Source of the DNA: Aeromicrobium camelliae
GTDB lineage: Bacteria; Actinomycetota; Actinomycetes; Propionibacteriales; Nocardioidaceae
Assembly: GCF_003850045.1 (NCBI RefSeq)
Contig: NZ_RQJX01000002.1
Location: 124,001-188,000, forward strand
DNA length: 64,000 bases
Reading direction: 5' to 3'
Part shown: positions 1-7,763 of the stretch, piece after piece
Numbering within the stretch: the stretch's first letter is position 1
Layout: each line of letters opens with the position of its first letter
Translations under genes and position numbers: made by a program
The notes under the pieces: generated by a model
The model's database searches: none
Seen by the model: only the letters and a program-made list of their open reading frames with translations
Told to the model about the DNA's origin: nothing

Positions 1-56
1 TGCATTCCGGAATCCGCGTATGAAGCGCGTCACACAGCGTCCGATCAGCGGACCCT

Positions 57-95
57 ATAGGTAAGCCTCCCTTTACTTAGGCTACCTTTACCTCG
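57..95 (+). promoter_or_regulatory. Tandem DtxR/IdeR-like iron boxes
   Basis: Two 19-bp sites, at 57-75 and at 77-95 (TTAGGCTACCTTTACCTCG), each match about 12 of 19 positions of the actinobacterial DtxR/IdeR consensus TTAGGTTAGGCTAACCTAA. They lie 58-96 bp before the start of the HtaA gene. DtxR-family repressors bind such sites with ferrous iron, so the two haem-binding genes are probably expressed under iron limitation. The match was judged by eye, not scored against a matrix. Confidence 0.6.
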
Positions 96-152
96 ACGCT
101 GAATCTGCGCGCCTCGCGTCAACGGGGTGCGCCTTCGAGAGAGGCATGTGCC

Positions 153-3100
153 GTGACCACCCCCGACCTTCGCCGACGGAGCAGGCCTCCGTTGCTCGTC
201 CTCCTCACGACGTTGCTGATCGTCGCCAGCGGACTGGTGTTGCCCAGTGTCGCTACCGCGGCTCCGACCCAGGGCACCGTCTCCGGTGCCACGTTGAGCT
301 GGGGGATCAAGGCATCGTTCCGCAGCTACGTCACCGGACCGATCGCGCATGGCTCGGCGAGCCTGCTCGGCACGACGACGGGCACGTACGTGTGGTCCGG
401 TGGCACCGGCGACGCCGCAGCCGACGGAAGCACCGCCGATGTGAGCTTCGGCGTCGGCAACGGCGTCCACTTCCGTGGCCACGCGATGAATGGTGTCGAC
501 GCGCTGGACCTGGCGTTCACCAACCCTCGCGTGCAGGTGACGTCCGCGAGCACCGCCGACCTCTACCTCGACGTCCACGGGCGGGAGTTCGCGGGAACGA
601 CCACGGTGGGCGAGGAGTTCTCGCTGAGCGGTGTTCACTTCGCCACCGTCGCGCTTCCCTCGGCCACCGTCGAGAGCGGCACCATCACCTGGGCGAACGC
701 CTCCGCCACGCTCACCGAGGCGGGTGCGCAGGCCTTCGGCGGGTTCTACCCGGCCGGAACCGCTCTGGACCCGCTGACGCTCACTCTCCCGGTCAGTGTG
801 CCGGCTGCCGCGACCACGACATCGCTCGCCACGTCCGCGTCGAACGTCAAGTCCGGGGAATCGGTGACCCTGACCGCGACGGTCGCGCCTGCTGAGGCGG
901 CGGGCACGGTCACGTTCAGCACTGACGCCGGTGCCCTCGCCGATCCTGTCGTCGTCGAGAACGGCGCGGCCGTCCTGGCGACCGACAAGCTTCCCGAAGG
1001 GGTGAACGCGATCACCGCATCCTTCACGCCCACCGATGCCGCGTCGTACCTCCCCTCGTCCCAGGTCGCCACGGTGACCGTCGAGACGGCCGCGCCGGAA
1101 CCCGAGCCCGAGCCGGAGTGGGAGCCGAAGATCCAGGTCTTCCTCGCCGATGGCGTGACGCCCGTCGGTGACCGTGCGGTGTACGCGGGCGACACCCTCG
1201 TGGTCAAGGGATCGGGCTTCGATCCGGCGGCGAACGTCGGCGGTCGAGGTGTCCCTATCCCGAACACTCTGCCGCAGGGCACGTACGCGGTGTTCGGCCA
1301 CTTCGCCCAGGACTGGCGCCCGTCGCAGGACAAGCCGTCATCCGGCCGGAAGGTCGGGTCGCAGGGGTGGGTGCTCACCGAGGGCACCGTCGAGCAGATC
1401 CCGCCCGCGTTCCAGGACGCGGTGCGCGAGCAGTGGGTGCCGCTGTCGTCCGAGGGTGAGTTCACCTGGACGGTGAAGCTGGCCGCGCCCAGCGAGACCG
1501 TCGACGGCGGCCGCTACGGCGTCTACACCTACGGGGCCGGCGGGGTGAAGAACGCCGACCAGGAGCTCGCCGTCCCCCTGAACTACCACGGCAAGCGTCC
1601 GCCCGCCGTCGCCGTCACCGACGGCGAGGACACGGTCAGCATCGCGAAGCCCGGCGACACGGTCCGCTTCGCGGCCTCCGCCCTCGAGCCCGGCCAGAGC
1701 GTGCGCTTCGAAGTGCATTCCGACCCGGTCGTCGTGGGTACGGTCACGGCTGACGACAGCGGCGCAGCCGAGGTGGAATGGACCGTTCCGGAGAACTTCC
1801 CCACCGGCCAGCACGAGGTCCGGGTGTTCTCCGCGGACGCTGGCGTGGACGCGGAACCCCTCGCGCGGCAGTCGTTCACAGTGCAGGCCACCGCCGCGCC
1901 GGTCGATCGCTGCCTCCAGCTCGGGGCCGAGCTCCGGTGGGGGGTGAAGGCGAGCTTCCGTCAGTACGTCGCGGGCCCGATCGCCCACGGCTCGATCTCC
2001 CTTCTGGGGTCCACCGGGCAGTCGCCCGACGGGCGTTTCGTGTGGTCCGGTGGGGCCGGTAAAGCCGACACCGCGGGCGGCGGCGTGGACGTCGCCTTCG
2101 GCACGGGCAACGGTGTGCGATTCCGCGGCCATCGGATGGGCGACGTCGATGCGTTGGACCTGGCGTTCACCAACCCGCGCGTCGTCGTGACCTCGGCGAC
2201 GACGGCACAGCTGCGGCTCGATGTGAAGGGTCGCGAGTTCGCCGGCACCGACAGCGCCGGGTCCCCGTTCGAACGCAGCAACGTGCACTTCGCGGATCTG
2301 ACGTTGCCGGGCCCGTCGGTGTCCGGCGCCACGCGCACGTGGACCGACGCTGCCGCGAAGCTCACGGCAGACGGTGCAGCCGCGTTCGGCGGGTTCTACG
2401 AGCCGGGCACCGAGCTCGACCCGGTCACCGTCAGCGTCACCAGCCGCGGAGAGGTCGACTGTGACGACATCACCGGGCCCACCACGGGCAGCGGCGAGAC
2501 GCCGACGTCGCCGAACGGGGGCACCAGCACCACCGGCGGCGGGCAGATCGTGCCGGCGGCTGCCGCTGCGGCCGGTGGCTCCGCGGAGAAGTGCGTCGCC
2601 CGTCGCGTGACCGGCGGGAAGCTCACCTGGGGCGTGAAGGAGTCGTTCCGTACGTACCTCCAGGGCACCATCGCCAAGGGCAGCTACTCGGGCGGCACCT
2701 TCACGGCCGCCGGTGGCGCCGTGAACCCGGACGCGTCGGGAATCGGTCGGGCGAACTTCTCCGGCGCGTTCACGGCGACCGGACACGGCGGGAAGCTGAA
2801 CTTCTCGCTCAGCAGCCCGAGCGTGCACATCACCGGTCCGACGACCGCGGTGCTGCACGCTCACGTGAAGGCGACCAACACCAAGGGCGAGTCCGCGGTC
2901 GACGGCACGGTGGCGTTCGCCAACCTGTCGTTCGGGCGGGCGGCCGTCGAGGGCGACACGCTCTCGGTCTCCGGCGCCTCGGCGACGCTGACCGGGTCGG
3001 GTGCCCAGGCGTTCGCAGGCTTCTATGAGCCGGGAACCGCGCTGGATCCGGTGTCGTTCACGGTATCGCTCGGCAGCGAGGTGCCCTGCGACTCCAGCAC

Positions 3101-3236
3101 CGACCCCAAGGCCGCGTCCAAGCTGCCCAAGACCGGTGCGGACGTCGACCCGAGCGCGGCGGCACTGGCCCTGGTCACGCTCCTCGCCGGAGCGGCCGTG
3201 TTGGCTCGTCGCCGTCAGGTCCTGGCGCGCCACTGA
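153..3236 (+). CDS. Three-domain HtaA haem-binding surface protein with LPKTG anchor
   Basis: 1027-aa secreted, wall-anchored protein likely to bind haem at the cell surface and pass it to an importer. An N-terminal signal peptide (arginine-rich start, hydrophobic core at about 14-33, cleavage near ATAAP) is followed by HtaA domains at about 45-215, 587-765 and 815-985. Each HtaA domain has a W-G-(V/I)-K-x-S-F-R motif and ends with a G-F-Y-x-x-G-T-x-L-D-P motif. Between domains 1 and 2 lie an Ig-like domain (about 220-312), an acidic EPEPEPE linker and a less familiar region (about 325-480). The C terminus has LPKTG (991-995), a hydrophobic stretch and a basic tail, the classical sortase signal. 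GTG at 153 is chosen because of the GAGAGAGG ribosome site upstream and the signal peptide. HtaA domains in Corynebacterium bind haem. A shorter HtaA gene follows 86 bp downstream. Confidence 0.9.
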   Translation: MTTPDLRRRSRPPLLVLLTTLLIVASGLVLPSVATAAPTQGTVSGATLSWGIKASFRSYVTGPIAHGSASLLGTTTGTYVWSGGTGDAAADGSTADVSFGVGNGVHFRGHAMNGVDALDLAFTNPRVQVTSASTADLYLDVHGREFAGTTTVGEEFSLSGVHFATVALPSATVESGTITWANASATLTEAGAQAFGGFYPAGTALDPLTLTLPVSVPAAATTTSLATSASNVKSGESVTLTATVAPAEAAGTVTFSTDAGALADPVVVENGAAVLATDKLPEGVNAITASFTPTDAASYLPSSQVATVTVETAAPEPEPEPEWEPKIQVFLADGVTPVGDRAVYAGDTLVVKGSGFDPAANVGGRGVPIPNTLPQGTYAVFGHFAQDWRPSQDKPSSGRKVGSQGWVLTEGTVEQIPPAFQDAVREQWVPLSSEGEFTWTVKLAAPSETVDGGRYGVYTYGAGGVKNADQELAVPLNYHGKRPPAVAVTDGEDTVSIAKPGDTVRFAASALEPGQSVRFEVHSDPVVVGTVTADDSGAAEVEWTVPENFPTGQHEVRVFSADAGVDAEPLARQSFTVQATAAPVDRCLQLGAELRWGVKASFRQYVAGPIAHGSISLLGSTGQSPDGRFVWSGGAGKADTAGGGVDVAFGTGNGVRFRGHRMGDVDALDLAFTNPRVVVTSATTAQLRLDVKGREFAGTDSAGSPFERSNVHFADLTLPGPSVSGATRTWTDAAAKLTADGAAAFGGFYEPGTELDPVTVSVTSRGEVDCDDITGPTTGSGETPTSPNGGTSTTGGGQIVPAAAAAAGGSAEKCVARRVTGGKLTWGVKESFRTYLQGTIAKGSYSGGTFTAAGGAVNPDASGIGRANFSGAFTATGHGGKLNFSLSSPSVHITGPTTAVLHAHVKATNTKGESAVDGTVAFANLSFGRAAVEGDTLSVSGASATLTGSGAQAFAGFYEPGTALDPVSFTVSLGSEVPCDSSTDPKAASKLPKTGADVDPSAAALALVTLLAGAAVLARRRQVLARH

Positions 3237-3243
3237 CCGACCC

Positions 3244-3302
3244 GTGGCGTGTGACAGTTGGCGACGGCATAGCCGATTCAGTTGCCGACCGTCGCACGCC
3301 AC
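3244..3302 (+). other. Intercistronic inverted repeat between the two HtaA genes
   Basis: Arms at 3244-3255 (GTGGCGTGTGAC) and 3291-3302 pair at 11 of 12 positions, with a smaller CGGC-ATA-GCCG hairpin at 3265-3275 inside. The right arm ends about 20 nt before the second gene's start. It could be a partial terminator, an RNA processing site or a translational control element that sets different levels of the two proteins. There is no U-tract, so full termination is not obvious. Confidence 0.4.
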
Positions 3303-3322
3303 GCGAACGAAAGGACAGCGAC

Positions 3323-4111
3323 ATGACGTTCGTTGCACGCACGGTCCTCGTCGCGGCGGTGGCCGCGGGCGGGTTCGCCGTCTTGCCGACCGCTGCGTCG
3401 GCCGAGGCCGACGCGGGGCAGTGTGAGATCACCGGCGGAAGCCTCAGCTGGGGAGTGAAGGAGAGCTTCCGGGCGTACATCTCGGGCACCATCGCGAACG
3501 GTGGGTGGGAGGTCAGCGACGGCGCCTCCTACGAGACGCCGACGTTCACCTGGTCGCCGGCGACAGGCTCGATCGATCCCGAGACGGGCGCAGGATCGGT
3601 GTCGTTCACCGGAAGCGTCAGGTTCACCGGGCACGACGGCATCCTCGACATGACACTCGCGAACCCGACCGTCGAGTTCAGCGAGGACGGTCACGCGACC
3701 TTGCTGCTCGACACGCGCGGAACGGACACGTCCGGCAACGTCGCCGTGGACGTGACCCAGGAGTCTGTCGCGGACCTCGGCACGATCGGCCCGGTCGACG
3801 TCGCGAGCGGGAGTGCCGCGTTCACCGACGTGCCGGTGGCGCTCTCCGCGACCGGGGCGCCAGCCTTCGCGGACTTCTATCAGCCCGGTGAGGCGCTCGA
3901 TCCACTCACGCTGACGTTCGAGACCGGGCCCTGCGAGGACGAGGAACCGTTAGCCGATCCGGCCGCCGACGACACGGAGCCCGTCGCGGCGGACGGCGAG
4001 GACGGCGACTCCTCATCGACGCCGTGGCTGCCGATCGGTCTCGGCGTCGGGGCGGTAGTCGTCGCGGGTGGGGCGGGAACGGCGCTCTACCTGCGCAAGC
4101 GCTCGGCCTGA
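3323..4111 (+). CDS. Single-domain HtaA haem-binding membrane-anchored protein
   Basis: 262-aa secreted protein with a signal peptide (residues 1-25, ending TAASAEA), one HtaA domain (about 33-205, with WGVKESFRAYISG near its start and F-Y-x-P-G-x-x-L-D-P near its end), an acidic linker and a C-terminal transmembrane helix followed by the tail LRKRSA. There is no LPxTG motif, so it is probably membrane-anchored, in contrast to the wall-anchored upstream protein. The pair resembles HtaA/HtaB-type haem relay partners: one at the wall, one at the membrane. ATG at 3323 is chosen over in-frame upstream starts because it has AAGGACAG nearby and directly begins the signal peptide. No HmuTUV haem ABC transporter genes lie in this window. 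Confidence 0.85.
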   Translation: MTFVARTVLVAAVAAGGFAVLPTAASAEADAGQCEITGGSLSWGVKESFRAYISGTIANGGWEVSDGASYETPTFTWSPATGSIDPETGAGSVSFTGSVRFTGHDGILDMTLANPTVEFSEDGHATLLLDTRGTDTSGNVAVDVTQESVADLGTIGPVDVASGSAAFTDVPVALSATGAPAFADFYQPGEALDPLTLTFETGPCEDEEPLADPAADDTEPVAADGEDGDSSSTPWLPIGLGVGAVVVAGGAGTALYLRKRSA

Positions 4112-4118
4112 TCGGCAC

Positions 4119-4157
4119 CAAGGCCCGGCGGCTCCTCGGGGGAGCCGCCGGGCCTTG
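4119..4157 (+). terminator. Rho-independent-like terminator after the HtaA genes
   Basis: A perfect 17-bp stem (4119-4135 with 4141-4157) and a 5-nt loop start 8 nt after the stop codon. The stem is almost entirely G+C and is followed by a weakly T-rich run, typical of actinobacterial terminators. Confidence 0.8.
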
Positions 4158-4168
4158 GTGTTGGGATA

Positions 4169-4190
4169 GGTGGTCGAGCAGGCGGAGCGT
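4169..4190 (+). repeat. Truncated copy of a GGTGGTCGAG intergenic repeat
   Basis: Begins GGTGGTCGAGCAGGCGGAGC and matches the left arm of the longer palindromic repeat at 52931-53030, with one substitution and one missing base. Only this half is present. It sits between the HtaA terminator and the tRNA-Asp terminator. Confidence 0.5.
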
Positions 4191-4210
4191 GGGCCCCCCG
4201 GAAATGACAG

Positions 4211-4239
4211 GAGGCTCATGTCGAAACGACATGAGCCTC
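4211..4239 (-). terminator. Terminator of tRNA-Asp
   Basis: A perfect 13-bp inverted repeat (4211-4223 with 4227-4239) with an AAA loop lies 12 nt beyond the 3' end of the minus-strand tRNA gene. Its position fits tRNA transcription termination. Confidence 0.75.
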
Positions 4240-4251
4240 GCTGCACACTGG

Positions 4252-4325
4252 CGACCCCGACGGGACTCGAACCCGCGACCTCCGCCGTGACAGGGCGGCG
4301 CGCTAACCAACTGCGCCACGGGGCC
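4252..4325 (-). tRNA. tRNA-Asp (GTC)
   Basis: A 74-nt cloverleaf on the minus strand. The acceptor stem is GGCCCCG/CGGGGTC with discriminator G; the anticodon loop is CTGTCAC, giving anticodon GTC; the T-loop is GGTTCGAGTCC. CCA is not encoded. The gene lies downstream of gluQ in the same direction; GluQ modifies queuosine in exactly this tRNA species. Confidence 0.95.
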
Positions 4326-4358
4326 TCGTTGTGTGCTGCGGTAACAACCGCGAACGCA

Positions 4359-4387
4359 ACTCTACTGCACGGTGCCTGAGCCTCCAA
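4359..4387 (-). promoter_or_regulatory. Candidate sigma-70-type promoter for tRNA-Asp
   Basis: On the minus strand, TTGGAG (4387-4382) and TAGAGT (4364-4359) are separated by exactly 17 bp. Transcription would begin about 27 nt before the mature tRNA 5' end. This would allow the tRNA to be transcribed without the upstream gluQ gene. Confidence 0.5.
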
Positions 4388-4409
4388 CACGGGGGGTGCC
4401 CGTCGAAGA

Positions 4410-5291
4410 TCAGGCGGGGGCGGGCGGTACGAACGTCCACGGATCGCGAGGAAGACGCGACGGTTCGAAGCTCTGCAGCAGCGCCTCGGGGCTGTCTCCG
4501 ACGAGCCCGAGCGAGCCGACGATGAGGTCGAAGACGTCCACTCCGCGTGCCGTGAGCTCGCGGTAGGTCACCGCGCCGTCGCGTTTGGCCAGCCGCTTGC
4601 CGTCGACGTTGAGAGCCAAGGGCACGTGGGCGTAGACGGGCGGCTCGATCCCGAGCAAGGTGGCGAGGTAGGCCTGCCGTGGCGCCGACGTGAGCAGGTC
4701 GTCTCCGCGTACCACCTGGTCGATCCTCTGGGCGCCGTCATCGACGACGACCGCGAGGTTGTAGGCCGGCACGCCGTCGTTGCGGCGCAGCACGAGGTCG
4801 TCGACGCTCGCGGTGACCTGGCCGTGCAGCACATCGGTCACCGTCCACTCGTCGACCTCAGTGCGGAGGCGGATGGCGGGCGGACGGGTCTGCCGGCGTT
4901 CCGCTCGTTCCTCCTCCGTGAGATGGCGACACGTGCCGGGGTACGCACCGGGCGGAAGGTGCGGGGCGCTCGGCGCCTCGAGGATCTCGCGGCGAGTGCA
5001 GAAACACTCGAAGGTTCGGCCCTCGTCCACGAGTCGATCGATCGCGGTCGCGTACAGCTTTCGCCGCTGGGACTGCCACACCGGCTCGCCGTCCCAGTCG
5101 ATCCCGAGTGCGGCGAGATCGTCGAGCTGGCGCTCGGCCGCGCCCTCGCGCACACGGTCGAGGTCCTCGACCCGCATGAGGAACGCGCGACCGGTCGATC
5201 GCGCAAACAACCAGGCCAGGAGTGCAGTGCGCAGATTGCCGACGTGGAGGTCACCCGAGGGGGAGGGGGCATAGCGTCCGGCGCCGGTCAT
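4410..5291 (-). CDS. gluQ: Glutamyl-Q tRNA(Asp) synthetase
   Basis: 293-aa truncated GluRS paralogue that activates glutamate and attaches it to the queuosine base at position 34 of tRNA-Asp. Visible are the class I start YAPSPSGDLHVGN (HIGH-like motif HVGN), the zinc site C-x-C at about 98-100 with a third Cys in YPGTC, and the KMSKS-like KRLAKRDGA near 230. It lacks the anticodon-binding domain of GluRS, as expected for GluQ, and the length is typical. ATG at 5291 fits the family N terminus. The gene sits 84 nt upstream of, and in the same direction as, a tRNA-Asp(GTC) gene. No queuosine synthesis gene is seen in the window. Confidence 0.92.
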   Translation of the reverse strand: MTGAGRYAPSPSGDLHVGNLRTALLAWLFARSTGRAFLMRVEDLDRVREGAAERQLDDLAALGIDWDGEPVWQSQRRKLYATAIDRLVDEGRTFECFCTRREILEAPSAPHLPPGAYPGTCRHLTEEERAERRQTRPPAIRLRTEVDEWTVTDVLHGQVTASVDDLVLRRNDGVPAYNLAVVVDDGAQRIDQVVRGDDLLTSAPRQAYLATLLGIEPPVYAHVPLALNVDGKRLAKRDGAVTYRELTARGVDVFDLIVGSLGLVGDSPEALLQSFEPSRLPRDPWTFVPPAPA

Positions 5292-5443
5292 GGCACTCAG
5301 TATCGGCGGTCGGGCGATTCGAGCAACGGGGCCGGGGGTATCCCCCTGATGTGTCGCGGGCCGCGCTCCTGCGCTCTGTTCCTCCCTTGGAGGAGCGTGG
5401 TCCGCGACGCCTCGACGGGCGAACCACGGAGCAAGGAGACCTG

Positions 5444-6013
5444 ATGGACAAGGACGGCACGGCGAACGAGGACGTCATCGACATCCTCACCACGGACCAC
5501 CGGCAGATGCTCGAGCTGCTCGGCGAGATCGAGCAGACCTCGGATCCCGGACAACGCCGCGACCTCACCGACACCGTGATCGCCGAGGTGATGCGGCACG
5601 CCGTCGCCGAGGAGATGCACGTCTACCCGGCCATGGAGGAACACCTGCCGAACGGCCGCGAGGAAGTCGAGCACGACAAGCAGGAGCACGACGAGATCGT
5701 GCAGGTGATGAAACGACTGGAGGACGCGGACGCTGCCGAACCGCGCTTCATGGAACTCGTCGAGGAACTGCAGTCGCAGTTGCGCCACCACGTGGACGAC
5801 GAGGAGACGGACCAGTTTCCCAAGCTGCGCGAGCACATCCCCGCGGACAGGCTGATCGAGCTCGGCGAGAAGGTGGAGACCGCGAAGAAGCTGGCACCGA
5901 CCCGCCCGCACCCGAGCGCGCCCCACTCGGAGTTGTTCCACAAGACCATCGGCCCCGGGGTGGGGATGGTCGACCGACTGCTCGACAAGCTCACGGGTCG
6001 CACGACCGGCTGA
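5444..6013 (+). CDS. Hemerythrin HHE domain protein
   Basis: 189-aa cytoplasmic protein with an HHE cation-binding domain, expected to hold a non-haem di-iron centre. Histidine/glutamate ligand motifs are visible: TTDHRQM near 17, RHAVAEEMHVYP near 51, EHDKQEHDEI near 78 and LRHHVDDEETDQFP near 112. Bacterial homologues bind oxygen or nitric oxide, or take part in iron or stress responses; the ligand here cannot be told. ATG at 5444 has AAGGAG 6 nt upstream. The C-terminal 40 residues are a Pro/His-rich tail outside the domain. It appears to be a single-gene unit. Confidence 0.85.
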   Translation: MDKDGTANEDVIDILTTDHRQMLELLGEIEQTSDPGQRRDLTDTVIAEVMRHAVAEEMHVYPAMEEHLPNGREEVEHDKQEHDEIVQVMKRLEDADAAEPRFMELVEELQSQLRHHVDDEETDQFPKLREHIPADRLIELGEKVETAKKLAPTRPHPSAPHSELFHKTIGPGVGMVDRLLDKLTGRTTG

Positions 6014-6085
6014 GCAGCTGGAACCACCGGCCGCGCCACGATCGCGGACGGTGACGCGTGCTCGACGACGAAAGCGAGGTTGCCG

Positions 6086-6352
6086 ATGACCCGCGCGTTC
6101 GCCCACCTCTCCAGGACGGAGATCGACCAGGTCCTGCGCCGTTCGACCACCTGGATCCGCCGCCACGACGGTGCGCCGCAGGGCACGGACGATAAGGTCG
6201 TGCTGCCACATTCCGATCCGGGGGAGGGCCGCATGCTCAAGCGCCGCTGCCGCGCCTGCGGCATCCGCAAGCGCTGGCGCGAGATGTACTCGTGGTGGTC
6301 GGTGCCGGTCTGCGTCCCCTGCGCGAGCAGCATCGCCCGCGCCGTGCGCTGA
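6086..6352 (+). CDS. Small CxxC protein, unknown function
   Basis: 88-aa basic protein that I do not recognise. It holds two CxxC pairs, CRAC and CVPC, about 22 residues apart in the C-terminal half, which could form one zinc-ribbon-like site. The region is rich in Arg/Lys/Trp (KRWREMYSWWS), so nucleic-acid binding is possible but unproven. ATG at 6086 is preferred over TTG at 6080 because GAGG at 6075 is better spaced. It lies between the hemerythrin gene and the tRNA-Glu terminator. Confidence 0.6.
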   Translation: MTRAFAHLSRTEIDQVLRRSTTWIRRHDGAPQGTDDKVVLPHSDPGEGRMLKRRCRACGIRKRWREMYSWWSVPVCVPCASSIARAVR

Positions 6353-6375
6353 GGCGGAGCGACCTCGATCGACCA

Positions 6376-6398
6376 ACGGCGGCCGATGCGGCCGCCGT
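6376..6398 (-). terminator. Terminator of tRNA-Glu (and perhaps the CxxC gene)
   Basis: A perfect 9-bp stem ACGGCGGCC/GGCCGCCGT with a 5-nt loop, 5 nt beyond the encoded CCA of the minus-strand tRNA and 23 nt after the plus-strand stop codon. It could act in both directions. Confidence 0.65.
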
Positions 6399-6403
6399 GT
6401 GAC

Positions 6404-6479
6404 TGGTACCCCCTACGGGATTCGAACCCGCGCTACCGCCTTGAAAGGGCGGCGTCCTAGGCCGCTAGACGAAGGGGGC
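6404..6479 (-). tRNA. tRNA-Glu (TTC)
   Basis: A 76-nt minus-strand cloverleaf including an encoded CCA (6404-6406). The acceptor stem is GCCCCCT/AGGGGGT with discriminator A; the anticodon loop is CTTTCAA (anticodon TTC); the T-loop is GGTTCGAATCC. On the coding strand a TATGCT hexamer at 6496-6491 lies 12 nt before the mature 5' end and is a plausible -10 element. Confidence 0.95.
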
Positions 6480-6557
6480 CGGACCCAGCCAGCATAGTGG
6501 GTCCGACCCTCGCGTGGGTCACCTGCCCGGCTGTGAGGCGTGCGGCACACTGGGCAC

Positions 6558-6908
6558 GTGATCGAGATGAGCGAGGAGCGCTTCGAGGAGCTCTGCGTCC
6601 TCGCGCTGGATCAGGTGCCCCCGCAGCTGGCGGAGTTGCTCGACAACGTCGTGCTCTTCATCGAGGATGACGCTCCCGAGGACGATCCGCATCTGCTCGG
6701 GCTGTACGACGGCGTGCCGCTGACGGAGCGCGACTCCCATTACGGCGGTGCCTTGCCGGACCGCATCACGATCTTCCGTCGCCCGTTGCTCGGCATCTGC
6801 GAGACGGAAGAGGACGTGGTCGAGGAGGTGCGGATCACCGTGGTCCACGAGATCGCGCACTTCTTCGGCATCGACGACGCCCGCCTCCACGAGCTCGGCT
6901 ATGCGTGA
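6558..6908 (+). CDS. Metallopeptidase family protein (zincin)
   Basis: 116-aa protein of the small MMP-like zincin family (DUF1025 type). The HExxH zinc motif is visible in VVHEIAHFFGI, followed by D-D-A-R-L-H-E-L-G-Y, whose H/E may supply the third ligand. Substrate unknown. GTG at 6558 is chosen because family members begin with an I-E-M-S-x-E-R-F-E-E-L stretch; a CACACT hexamer ends 6 nt before it, suggesting a leaderless mRNA. Its stop overlaps the start of the pirin gene by 8 nt, so the two are probably cotranscribed. Confidence 0.8.
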   Translation: MIEMSEERFEELCVLALDQVPPQLAELLDNVVLFIEDDAPEDDPHLLGLYDGVPLTERDSHYGGALPDRITIFRRPLLGICETEEDVVEEVRITVVHEIAHFFGIDDARLHELGYA

Positions 6909-7554
6909 ACTGCGCCGAGCGGAAGCGCGTTTCCGTACCGACGGAGACGGCACCACGACGTTCCACTCGTTCTCGTACGGGGCCCACTACGACCCGGACA
7001 ACGTCGCGTTCGGCCCGGTCGTCGCGCTGAACACCGAGCACGTCGATCCCGGTGCCGGGTACGACAGCCACCGGCACAGCGACGTCGAGATCGTCACCTG
7101 GGTCCTCGAAGGCTTGCTCCGGCACGAGGACTCGACGGGCGCGGGCGGCGAGATCCCTCCGGGTCTCGCGCAGCGGCTGAGCGCCGGCACCGGAGTGAGC
7201 CACACCGAGCGGAACGCGTCGGACACCGAGGGCCTGACGTTCGTGCAGATGATGCTGCGCAGCGACAATGAGGACGCCCCGGAGTACGCCCAGGTCGAGG
7301 TCGGTGCGACGATGGCGGGTCTGTATCGCACCGTCGACGTCCACGCGCCGGCGCAACTGCGGGTCGCGGTCCTCGGAGCAGGTGACGTGATCGAGCTGCC
7401 GACGGCCCCGCGCACGCTGCTCCACGTGACGCGCGGACGGGTGCGTGCGGGGGAGGACCTGCTCGAAGCCGGCGACGAGATCCGCACGGACGAGACGCTC
7501 GGTCCCCTCACCGCCGACGAGTCCTCCGAAGCGCTGGTCTGGCTCCTGCGCTGA
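6901..7554 (+). CDS. Pirin family protein (cupin)
   Basis: 217-aa bicupin of the pirin family. The N-terminal cupin has the metal-binding motif HRHSDVEIVTWVLEG near 56-70 and the second metal-site strand GTGVSHTERN near 96-105. The length is slightly short for bacterial pirins (230-290). Homologues include quercetin 2,3-dioxygenases and redox-sensing regulators; the substrate here is unknown. ATG at 6901 overlaps the upstream metallopeptidase stop. The inverted-repeat element at 7572-7637 lies directly after the stop. Confidence 0.85.
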   Translation: MRELRRAEARFRTDGDGTTTFHSFSYGAHYDPDNVAFGPVVALNTEHVDPGAGYDSHRHSDVEIVTWVLEGLLRHEDSTGAGGEIPPGLAQRLSAGTGVSHTERNASDTEGLTFVQMMLRSDNEDAPEYAQVEVGATMAGLYRTVDVHAPAQLRVAVLGAGDVIELPTAPRTLLHVTRGRVRAGEDLLEAGDEIRTDETLGPLTADESSEALVWLLR

Positions 7555-7571
7555 GTTGCTCCTGCGCCAGC

Positions 7572-7637
7572 GGTGCAGATTCGCTCGCGAGTGGTGCACT
7601 TTCGTCGTCGAAGCGCAGGCGACCGCCAATCTGCACC
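7572..7637 (+). repeat. 66-bp palindromic element (GGTGCAGATT ends)
   Basis: Perfect 10-bp terminal inverted repeats GGTGCAGATT (7572-7581) and AATCTGCACC (7628-7637), extended inward by further matches, enclose a TTCG-TCGT-CGAA hairpin. The architecture and the CAGATT core resemble the elements at 33624, 58915 and 63497, but the outer bases differ. It lies between the pirin gene and tmsA. The rest of 7555-7763 holds only the tmsA promoter. Confidence 0.6.
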
Positions 7638-7726
7638 ACTCACGGAGGGGGAGGCGACGAGCGTCGGCCACGCGTGTGCGTCGAGTCTTCCCGGTGGGAC
7701 GGTCACGCTCGTCACGCCGCATGCTC

Positions 7727-7757
7727 TGGACAGGCCGCCGAGGCGGAGGGATAACCT
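7727..7757 (+). promoter_or_regulatory. Candidate leaderless promoter of tmsA
   Basis: TGGACA (7727-7732) and TAACCT (7752-7757) are spaced 19 bp, and the ATG begins 6 nt after the -10 hexamer, so transcription would start at or next to the start codon. A GGAGGG at 7745-7750 overlaps the -10 but is 13 nt from the ATG. Confidence 0.55.
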
Positions 7758-7763
7758 GCACTT

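Noticed and set aside
4410..5291. Full glutamyl-tRNA synthetase
   Set aside because: Only 293 aa with no anticodon-binding domain and with the Cys-rich zinc site typical of GluQ.
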